IMG/VR virus record: IMGVR_UViG_3300046804_000075
Location: 1 to 26,204 of that record
Source: a virus
DNA length: 26,204 bases
Reading direction: 5' to 3' (one strand)
Positions 14,062 through 20,062 of this stretch are shown here, in pieces (within the stretch, counting starts at the first letter, position 1; each line of letters starts with the position of its first letter). A program made the position numbers and the translations under genes. Under the pieces are notes generated by a model. That model was not told the DNA's origin and made no database searches. It saw only the letters and a list, made by a program, of their open reading frames with translations.

Positions 14062-15487
14062 TGGTGCCGGACAATACTAACTCGGCGCCCATGATGGCAA
14101 TCTTGACGGGGTCGGTGCCGGACACCTCGTAGACGCGGTCGCGCAGCTTATCAGTCATACCCAGACGGCGCCAGAAAGCACGATAGCCGTAGTTGCCGAT
14201 CTTGCCCATGCCCGTCCAGTGTTCGTTTGACCAGGTGTGGCCACCATCATCAGACCAGCGCATCATGACTTGCGGGTCGTCGCCTTGGCCAGTCACAATA
14301 CCCACGCCTGTCTCGCATTCCAGCTGCAAGGTGTGCTGGGCGGTACGTTTCAAGTTGTTCTGGCCGGTAAGTAACGCCCGCCATGACCGCAACCACTTTT
14401 GCGGCAGCGTGTCGTCAGCAAACACGTCCAAGTCATACGCGTAAATTTTGCCGTTTTCGAAGTCGCCGACGACAACCTCGTTATTAAAGAACATCTGGCA
14501 GTTTGCTCGATGACGGATAAATTGACCGTTGGCAAAGCCGGCGCGCTCATGCCAGGCTTGGGTAGCCATGTCGAACACCCACGTCTTTTGGGCGGTCGGG
14601 AAAGTCAGCACATAGAACGAATGACCGTCCTGCTGGTACGTAAAGCCAATCGCGTCTGAGATCGTGCCATAGCTCTGAATGGCATACTCGACCGCATGAG
14701 TCGAAATGCGCTGGCCGGAGTAGCCTTGCGCACGAAACACGATGCCTTGGCCACGGGCGTCAGCCCCAAGCCAGAACAGCGAGTTGTCCATCTTGGCAAC
14801 CGAGTAAGTCGCAGCGCACCCCAGTTCGTTGACCGCACCCTGAATGCGAGCCAGCGGAAAAGGCGTCGTGCCGGCGTCGTACCAGACCTCAACGGACTGC
14901 GTGCCGAACAGCCACACCTCGCGGTGATCAACGAACAGCGACACCAGATTGTCCGGCATACCTTCGGCACTGGCAAAACTCAGTGGGTCAATCTGGGTGC
15001 CGTCAAGCAGCTCAGATGTCCAGAAACGGTCTGAATCAGGCTCCTGAAAGATGAAGTAACCATCCAGATAGCCGACTGTTACCGCACCTGGGAAGTCTAC
15101 GTCGGTAATCTTGGCATACGCTTCGGTTGATGCATCGTAGATGTAGCCGTCAGGGTTAGCGGCGATGAAGAGCTGCGTGCCGTTGTCGACCATCGACACA
15201 GGGCCGCTGCCGGAAACGGCACCGATAGGTGTGACCGTCCAGTTGGTGTCGATGCGATACAGACGGGCGCCTGACACGGCATAGCCGTAATTACCGTAAG
15301 CCCACAGGCCACGGATGGGGCCAGTACCGACAGTTGCTAGCTTACGCAAGCCTGGCGCCCGGTTCAGGTAGGCCGGCTCGTTACCCTCTGGCGCTGGAGT
15401 CGCTTCAGGGTACAAGTTGACCATGCGGCTGTCAGCAGCGTTGACGCTGCGAGCCACATAGGATTGGCCTAAGATCGGCGTTTTCAC
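14054..15487 (-). CDS. P22 gp10-like packaged DNA stabilisation / tail hub protein
   Basis: A 477-residue protein, close to the length of P22 gp10 (about 472). The N-terminus (ILGQSYVARSVNAADSRMVN, then LYPE) and PAYLNRAPGLRKLATVGTG are typical of this family, as are repeated blade-like beta segments (RGLWAYGNYGYAVSGARLYR, FIAANPDGYIYD, FWLGADARGQGIVFRA). An RWSDDGGHTWSNEHW region lies near the C-terminus. In P22, gp10 forms the hub below gp4 that seals the packaged head and holds the tailspikes and needle. It lies directly downstream of the gp4-like gene, in the expected order, and overlaps the fibre gene by 8 nt. Confidence 0.92.
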   Translation of the reverse strand: MKTPILGQSYVARSVNAADSRMVNLYPEATPAPEGNEPAYLNRAPGLRKLATVGTGPIRGLWAYGNYGYAVSGARLYRIDTNWTVTPIGAVSGSGPVSMVDNGTQLFIAANPDGYIYDASTEAYAKITDVDFPGAVTVGYLDGYFIFQEPDSDRFWTSELLDGTQIDPLSFASAEGMPDNLVSLFVDHREVWLFGTQSVEVWYDAGTTPFPLARIQGAVNELGCAATYSVAKMDNSLFWLGADARGQGIVFRAQGYSGQRISTHAVEYAIQSYGTISDAIGFTYQQDGHSFYVLTFPTAQKTWVFDMATQAWHERAGFANGQFIRHRANCQMFFNNEVVVGDFENGKIYAYDLDVFADDTLPQKWLRSWRALLTGQNNLKRTAQHTLQLECETGVGIVTGQGDDPQVMMRWSDDGGHTWSNEHWTGMGKIGNYGYRAFWRRLGMTDKLRDRVYEVSGTDPVKIAIMGAELVLSGTNA

Positions 15488-15490
15488 GGT

Positions 15491-16201
15491 TTAGTAATTC
15501 CCTGCATAAATATTAAACCGCTGACGAGTCGCGACCAGCGAGTAAGGCATGGACATAATGTCGTCAGGATTGTTGATGCGCTTCAGATTACGCTTGGACG
15601 TCATAGCAATCCGTACTACCTGCGGCATAGGCTCAACACCAAACTCGTTGGCGATTTCCATTGCCAAGTTGTATTTGAACGCCCGTAGGTAGCCTGGCGG
15701 GAAGAACAATTCGGTGTTTAGCGTGGCAGGCCTAGACAGCTCTTCAATCGAAATAAAATGCCACTCCAACAGACGGGTTGGCTTGGGGTACACCGTCATG
15801 GTGATGTTGGGGTACTCCATGTTGATCCACATCACCTGCGGATACGTGGACGTCACGGTCTTGACCGCAATGCCGTCGTACTGCTGCTGGTTAATGAATT
15901 TGATGCCAAACGACACGTTGGTTTGCGGATCGCGGTAATAAGTCGCGTCATCCAGCAAAACCGGACGGTTACCGACAAAATCGCCTGATGGCCCTAGCGT
16001 GCGAGTGATCTCGCCAACAGGCCACAGATAGGTTTGATCTTGGGTGTTAAAAACGGATAGGCGCTCAGTGTTCCATGAATCAATCATTTGATTCATGGCG
16101 TTCAAAGCGTCTTGAGCAGCTTGTGGCGTAGGTTCCTCACCTTCGGCCAGCTGGCCAATCAGCCGGAGTGCTGCCTTGATCTGGTCGAAAGCGGTTGCCA
16201 T
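15491..16201 (-). CDS. P22 gp4-like head completion / tail accessory protein
   Basis: A 236-residue protein with the gp4-family pattern. It has a helical N-terminus (FDQIKAALRLIGQLAEGEEP, DALNAMNQMIDSWNTERL), a WPVGEITRTLGPSGDF loop and an INMEYPNITMTVYPKPTRL strand region. A C-terminal helix GYLRAFKYNLAMEIANEFG follows. It is longer than P22 gp4 (about 166 residues). gp4 is the first protein to bind the portal after packaging and is needed to add gp10. Its position, 3 nt upstream of the gp10-like gene, supports this. P22 gp4 has also been reported to have muramidase activity; no such site can be claimed here. Confidence 0.88.
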   Translation of the reverse strand: MATAFDQIKAALRLIGQLAEGEEPTPQAAQDALNAMNQMIDSWNTERLSVFNTQDQTYLWPVGEITRTLGPSGDFVGNRPVLLDDATYYRDPQTNVSFGIKFINQQQYDGIAVKTVTSTYPQVMWINMEYPNITMTVYPKPTRLLEWHFISIEELSRPATLNTELFFPPGYLRAFKYNLAMEIANEFGVEPMPQVVRIAMTSKRNLKRINNPDDIMSMPYSLVATRQRFNIYAGNY

Positions 16202-16210
16202 GCAGGCTCC

Positions 16211-16411
16211 TTATTCTGGTGCCGCAGCCTCTACGGGTGGGCGGCTACGACGACGTTTGACATCCAGTTCGTTGGCTGGCGCCGCTTCTTCGGGAGCCGA
16301 AGGCGTGTCGGGATTATACCGCTCCCAACCGTTTTGTTCATCATATTCGGCTTCCATTGCCATTGTGGCGACTTTGGTGCCGTGAACAGGGTGTCGTAGA
16401 TATATGGTCAT
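16211..16411 (-). CDS. Conserved-looking small phage protein, unknown function
   Basis: A 66-residue protein. The N-terminal half (MTIYLRHPVHGTKVATMAME, then AEYDEQNGWERYNP) is compact and resembles a small element I recall beside head-completion genes in other phages. The C-terminal half is low complexity, Pro/Ala/Glu then basic (KRRRSRPP). No clear Shine-Dalgarno is free upstream because an 8-bp UUCG hairpin ends 9 nt before the ATG, so translation may depend on ribosomes from the preceding gene. Possibly a head-tail junction accessory; function unknown. Confidence 0.68.
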   Translation of the reverse strand: MTIYLRHPVHGTKVATMAMEAEYDEQNGWERYNPDTPSAPEEAAPANELDVKRRRSRPPVEAAAPE

Positions 16412-16419
16412 AGGTGTAG

Positions 16420-16439
16420 ATAGGGGCCGAAGCCCCTAT
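16420..16439 (-). terminator. GC-rich UUCG hairpin between head genes (no U-tract)
   Basis: On the minus strand ATAGGGGCTTCGGCCCCTAT forms a perfect 8-bp stem closed by a C(UUCG)G tetraloop, an exceptionally stable RNA hairpin. It lies 3 nt after the stop of the 136-aa gene and 8 nt before the next ATG. No T-run follows, so it is more likely an mRNA stabiliser or processing barrier than a full terminator. Confidence 0.65.
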
Positions 16440-16442
16440 GCT

Positions 16443-16853
16443 TTACTGGCAGTGGATGAGGGCAAAGTTGATAACTACCGCTTCCGACAGCGAGCCGCCG
16501 GAAATATTGCGAACGGTAATTGACGCAGTGCCTGCACCAAGACCCGACACCCAGCAGTTGTACGCGCCGGAAGTTGCCCCGCCGGAGACGTTCAAAATAA
16601 GAATGTCATTTGCGCTGATAAGAGAGTTATTAAGGGTAAAAGTTACGTTGGTAACAGACGCCAGCGCAGCGTTGTTCATCGTAATTTGACCAGCAGAAGT
16701 GTTCAGAGTAACAGCAGTTGATTTGCTGGTAGCCTGAGTCACAGTGCCTTGAGCAGCGGTTGTATACCCCAGTTGGCCCTGAGACAAAACATAGTCAGCA
16801 CCAATAATGTCCTGGTCAGTATACGCAACGCCAATCGGCTTCGTATTTGACAT
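16443..16853 (-). CDS. Head-associated decoration/fibre-like protein
   Basis: A 136-residue protein starting MSNTKPIGVAYTDQDIIGAD, an N-terminus I recall from small capsid-associated proteins near podoviral coat genes. The rest is Ser/Thr/Ala/Gly-rich and beta-prone (TVTFTLNNSLI-like and GTASITVRNISGG segments), with an acidic-poor C-terminal strand VVINFALIHCQ. It follows the coat protein by one gene and is preceded by a hairpin/U-tract/AAAGGA leader, a pattern repeated upstream of the neighbouring 137-aa gene. A decoration or head-fibre role is inferred. Confidence 0.65.
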   Translation of the reverse strand: MSNTKPIGVAYTDQDIIGADYVLSQGQLGYTTAAQGTVTQATSKSTAVTLNTSAGQITMNNAALASVTNVTFTLNNSLISANDILILNVSGGATSGAYNCWVSGLGAGTASITVRNISGGSLSEAVVINFALIHCQ

Positions 16854-16865
16854 GATTTTTCCTTT

Positions 16866-16890
16866 AAAAAACAGGGGCCGAAGCCCCCGT
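16866..16890 (-). terminator. UUCG hairpin with U-tract, intrinsic terminator or attenuator
   Basis: On the minus strand ACGGGGGC-TTCG-GCCCCTGT forms an 8-bp stem (one G.U pair). It is followed directly by six T residues and then AAAGGA, the Shine-Dalgarno of the 136-aa gene. It lies just after the stop of the 137-aa gene. This has the form of a Rho-independent terminator placed inside an operon, so partial termination to set protein ratios is plausible. Confidence 0.7.
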
Positions 16891-16897
16891 CAGGTTT

Positions 16898-17311
16898 TTA
16901 GCCAAGGCGGTACAGAGTCCAAGCACCATCGCCCGATTTACGAGCGCGGAACATTTGCGATGTACCTGCAGTAGCCACCACAGTCATCAGACCCACCAGT
17001 GTCCAGCCAGTACCGGCGACTAGCGTGATAACGCCAGAGCTGGAGCCGTCGACGTTCATGACTGAAAAGTCGAACGACACGCCAGCTTTAGTTGCGCTAG
17101 GCAGAGCTGCTTCCAGATCCGACACGGTAGGCAGTGTGTAGCTAGCTGCCGATGTGCCGGGGCTGCCCAACAGAATGCCGTTCAAAACTTGAGCAGCAGT
17201 CAGGGTTGCAGTTGCGGTAGCGGTTGCTGGAACAGGAACCGATTTGATAATTGCTTCATTGAGGTTGCCATCACCGATCTGATAGCCGCCCGAACCATTA
17301 GGAAGTGCCAT
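16898..17311 (-). CDS. Head-associated decoration-like protein
   Basis: A 137-residue protein, MALPNGSGGYQIGDGNLNEA at the start. It is then Ala/Thr-rich beta sequence with YTLPTVSDLEAALPSATKAG, FDFSVMNVDGSSSGVITLVA and a C-terminal AWTLYRLG. The Gly/Val/Thr-rich strand pattern and the position directly downstream of the coat gene suggest a capsid decoration or cement protein. No catalytic motif. AAAGGAAA gives the Shine-Dalgarno. The ATVT-type low complexity (residues 28-40) is unusual but in frame. Confidence 0.65.
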   Translation of the reverse strand: MALPNGSGGYQIGDGNLNEAIIKSVPVPATATATATLTAAQVLNGILLGSPGTSAASYTLPTVSDLEAALPSATKAGVSFDFSVMNVDGSSSGVITLVAGTGWTLVGLMTVVATAGTSQMFRARKSGDGAWTLYRLG

Positions 17312-17340
17312 GATAATTTTCCTTTAAAAAGAATCGTTAA

Positions 17341-17358
17341 TGGGGGCCAAAGCCCCCA
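17341..17358 (-). terminator. GC-rich hairpin between coat gene and 137-aa gene
   Basis: On the minus strand TGGGGGC-TTTG-GCCCCCA forms a 7-bp perfect stem. It starts 6 nt after the coat-gene stop codon and is followed after about 11 nt by TTTTT and the AAAGGA leader of the next gene. It may protect the coat mRNA 3' end or cause partial termination. Confidence 0.65.
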
Positions 17359-17364
17359 CCAAAG

Positions 17365-18567
17365 TTAACCCCAGATACGGCAAGCCATTTGCGGACGGAT
17401 CGTGCTGTAGCCGTACAGAACGTCAATACGGCAAGGCAGACGGTCATTGTTAATGTCGTATTGACGAACAATACGCATCGAAATGCCGTTGTGGACTTGG
17501 CGGGAAGCCATGTCAACGCCTTGAGGCATCAGCAGGTCGGCGGTCGCGAAGGTGATCGCATCTTTGTGGTAAACAAGGTTTTGAGCGTACTGAGTAGCAG
17601 CCGAACCCAACATGGTGACCACAGCGCTAGCTTGTGGCAACACGTCTACAGTAGCCAAAGCTTGACCAGCGGAATACAGAGCTGGGAAGATCGACAGCGT
17701 AGCGGTGGACGAACCAGTAGCAACGGCAGTCACAACGAACTGCTGCAGTGAACCAGTGGACTCACGAGTCTGTGGGTTGACAGCGTTAACGCCAGCGATA
17801 GTAAACACGTCGCCGACATTCCAAGTTTTGCTCGAACCAGTGAAGCTGATTGGCAAAGTGGACTGACCTTCGGTTGTGACAGTCGAAGTCACAGTGATCG
17901 AAGTGCCCCAGCTACCGGTCAGGTGCTGCTTGATCGACTGAGACATGTTGACTTCGTCGAAGCCCAACACGCCGGTGCCCATCATGCCGTTCTTGAACTG
18001 GCGGCTGATGGTGTCGGTCGGATTGAACAGACCTTTCATGCCTTCAACCAAACCAGCGTTAGCAGCTGGGTTAACAGTGGCATAGCGTGGCGACATCACA
18101 GCAGCGTTTTCGTTCAGCTTCTGCTGGGCTTGCAGCAGAACGAGCGAAGTCGAAGGAGTGGTGCCGGGCGTGCCAACCGAGTTACCGATGTTTTTGTATG
18201 CGTTAGCAACGTCAGCATCGATGCTCGAAGCCAGCTGCGAAATACGAGGCTTCAGAACACGCTCTGCGAAGTCATCCAACTGCATGGTGAGTTCGGCAGA
18301 AGTGAAGTTGATACCGATGTGCTTTTGCGAAGCCACGGTCAGCGTGGTGTACTGTTCGTTGTCGTCCTGAGTTTGCAGGGCGGCACCGTCGGTCACCAGA
18401 GCGCGGTCTGGTAAACGGATACGCAGTGTGGAGCCGATCTTGGCGCCTTCAACAGCGAAAGAGTCGTCGTACTGACGGTTAACGTTACGAGTGAGTACCA
18501 GGTTGTTCTCGAGGATTTCGAGAGCCTTCCGAGTAATCATGTCGATGGTAAGAATCGAGTTTGCCAT
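17365..18567 (-). CDS. Major capsid (coat) protein, P22 coat family
   Basis: A 400-residue protein, close to P22 gp5 (430). The N-terminus (ITRKALEILENNLVLTRNVN, then RQYDDSF) and GAKIGSTLRIRLPDRALVTD match the P22-type HK97-fold coat family, as do QKHIGINFTSAELTMQLDDF, ERVLKPRISQLASSIDADVA and a C-terminal DINNDRLPCRIDVLYGYSTI. A beta-rich insertion near residues 220-310 may be the I-domain equivalent. It assembles the icosahedral shell around the scaffold encoded just upstream. AGGAT lies 8 nt before the ATG. The stop is followed by a strong hairpin, as expected for a highly expressed gene. Confidence 0.94.
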   Translation of the reverse strand: MANSILTIDMITRKALEILENNLVLTRNVNRQYDDSFAVEGAKIGSTLRIRLPDRALVTDGAALQTQDDNEQYTTLTVASQKHIGINFTSAELTMQLDDFAERVLKPRISQLASSIDADVANAYKNIGNSVGTPGTTPSTSLVLLQAQQKLNENAAVMSPRYATVNPAANAGLVEGMKGLFNPTDTISRQFKNGMMGTGVLGFDEVNMSQSIKQHLTGSWGTSITVTSTVTTEGQSTLPISFTGSSKTWNVGDVFTIAGVNAVNPQTRESTGSLQQFVVTAVATGSSTATLSIFPALYSAGQALATVDVLPQASAVVTMLGSAATQYAQNLVYHKDAITFATADLLMPQGVDMASRQVHNGISMRIVRQYDINNDRLPCRIDVLYGYSTIRPQMACRIWG

Positions 18568-18585
18568 GATTTATATCCTAAAAAG

Positions 18586-19371
18586 TTAGCGGTTACGTTG
18601 AGCTTCCCACTTTTTTATCTGGCGCTGGCGATCCGCCTCAATCCACTCTGACGTACTCATGGTCTTCACCGAACGAGGATCAGTCGTGTCATAAGAGGGC
18701 GTTCCAGAGCCTCTGCCTGATATAGGCGCGATGGGCGGTGGGGCGCTGGTCGTTTTTCTTAAAACCGGCTCAGAAGCCAATTTAGCTTCAATCTTGCCAA
18801 TTTCTTTGGCCTGTATGATGGGCGAATTCAGTGCGGCTATACGCGCGGCTTCTTTCGGATTGGAACCCAAATAATACGCAATATCAGGGCCAATATCCGA
18901 CGCTTGGATCGTCTCAGCCATCGCGTTAGAGATTGGCAACTTGGGGTTGTATGCAACTTGTTCAAAGTCATCATACTTGCTCCGAGCTTCTTCTTCCCTA
19001 TCGTGATACGCTTCAAGCGCATCCATTTGTTGCCGTTCAAGTTCACGCTTTGCCAGTAATTCTTCAGCCTTGCGCGTCGCCAGTGCATCGGCATACGCAT
19101 CAACGGAGTCAAAATTCTCGACAGGCGGTAACTCTGCAGGTGTAGGTGCAGTTTGCGCCCTACGACTCTGCTCACGTTCCCACTTCCTTTGCTCTCTTGC
19201 AAGCCTTTTGCCTACGATTGCATCTAGCTCTTCTTGTGTGAAGGTCTTGGTCTGCTGTTCGGTCGGCTGTTCATTCTCCGGCGCTGATGTTTCTACAGCT
19301 ACAGGCTCTGCCGTCGGTGCCTGTTCTGGCGCGGGTGAATCCGCTAACTGATTTTGCATTTCTTCAGACAT
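18586..19371 (-). CDS. Capsid scaffolding protein
   Basis: A 261-residue, highly charged protein with few aromatic residues. The N-terminus is acidic and Pro/Gln-rich (residues 1-45). Then FTQEELDAIVGKRLAREQRK begins a long coiled-coil region (45-140), a pattern typical of phage scaffolds. A disordered middle (195-225) and a basic amphipathic C-terminal helix (SEWIEADRQRQIKKWEAQRN) end the protein. In P22 the basic C-terminal helix-turn-helix of the scaffold binds coat protein. The gene lies immediately upstream of the coat gene (18 nt). AGGA precedes the ATG. Identification rests on composition and position. Confidence 0.85.
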   Translation of the reverse strand: MSEEMQNQLADSPAPEQAPTAEPVAVETSAPENEQPTEQQTKTFTQEELDAIVGKRLAREQRKWEREQSRRAQTAPTPAELPPVENFDSVDAYADALATRKAEELLAKRELERQQMDALEAYHDREEEARSKYDDFEQVAYNPKLPISNAMAETIQASDIGPDIAYYLGSNPKEAARIAALNSPIIQAKEIGKIEAKLASEPVLRKTTSAPPPIAPISGRGSGTPSYDTTDPRSVKTMSTSEWIEADRQRQIKKWEAQRNR

Positions 19372-19391
19372 TGTCGATTCCTAAAGAATCC

Positions 19392-19408
19392 CTGACGTAC
19401 CGCGTCAG
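19392..19408 (-). terminator. Small hairpin upstream of the scaffold gene
   Basis: The inverted repeat CTGACG-CGGTA-CGTCAG lies between the 88-aa gene and the scaffold gene. It has a six-bp stem, and a weak T-rich stretch (GGGATTCTTTAG) follows on the minus strand. It is the first of four intergenic hairpins in the head operon and the weakest of them. Confidence 0.4.
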
Positions 19409-19424
19409 TGCGGTTAAAACAAAA

Positions 19425-19691
19425 TTATTCATAGATGACCGTGGCGTTCACCGTGCCACTAATCACTACATAGATACCATTTTTAGCATACGCGCCATCC
19501 AAAGGCAACAGGTACGACGTTGCGGCGGCAGGCGTGAAGGTGCCAAGAATCGTTGTAGTCGTGGTTGCGGCTGCCGAATCATAGACAGTGATGGTCGGCG
19601 TGCTGGAGGCGGCGCTGACAAAAATGCCTTTGAGCTTGCCAGCCATCGGTTTGATGTTGGCAGACGCGGTGATGTAGGTGTAATTTGCCAT
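19425..19691 (-). CDS. Small beta-rich structural protein
   Basis: An 88-residue protein (MANYTYITASANIKPMAGKL) with little charge and many Thr/Ala/Val. It has a TITVYDSAAATTTTTILGTF strand region and an NGIYVVISGTVNATVIYE end. It looks like a single small beta-sandwich similar to modules at the ends of fibre or decoration proteins. It sits between the Dps-like gene and the scaffold and is probably a virion component. AGGTAAAACATG supplies its Shine-Dalgarno. Confidence 0.65.
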   Translation of the reverse strand: MANYTYITASANIKPMAGKLKGIFVSAASSTPTITVYDSAAATTTTTILGTFTPAAATSYLLPLDGAYAKNGIYVVISGTVNATVIYE

Positions 19692-19699
19692 GTTTTACC

Positions 19700-20062
19700 T
19701 CAAGCAAGATATTTCAGTTTGTATAGCGTTGACATGTACAGCCCTTCAATCTCGTCGATGATGTTGTGCAGGGCGGTGCATTCTTTATCGACGACCTTGT
19801 AGCGTACAGAATGAATTTCATCAAGCTGGTCTTCCAAAAACTCGACAATGTTGCCGGTCTTTTTGGCCGAATGCAGCGAAATTGGCCCGATTAACGCGTA
19901 CTTGCCTTGATAGGCTTCAGCAAACTTGTCAGCCAAATCAATAATCGTGTCATAAAACGTGTTCAAGGCCATGTGTTTTGAGAAGCTGCGGGTGTTCAGA
20001 TGCACCGAATGGGCGACATCCCGCGCCAAAAACAACATCCCTACGAAATCTGCGGCTTTCAT
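19700..20062 (-). CDS. Dps/ferritin-like helical protein
   Basis: A 120-residue, all-helical protein (MKAADFVGMLFLARDVAHSV). His18, His30, Asp45 and Glu49 repeat the H-12-H-15-D-4-E spacing of the Dps ferroxidase centre (Listeria Dps H31, H43, D58, E62, from memory). The position of the extra Dps Asp is Asn34 here. A similar phage family may be the one known as DUF5856. Dps proteins (about 155-165 aa) oxidise iron and bind DNA; this one is shorter, so the fourth helix may be altered. The start overlaps the portal stop by 4 nt. Iron binding is inferred, not shown. Confidence 0.68.
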   Translation of the reverse strand: MKAADFVGMLFLARDVAHSVHLNTRSFSKHMALNTFYDTIIDLADKFAEAYQGKYALIGPISLHSAKKTGNIVEFLEDQLDEIHSVRYKVVDKECTALHNIIDEIEGLYMSTLYKLKYLA

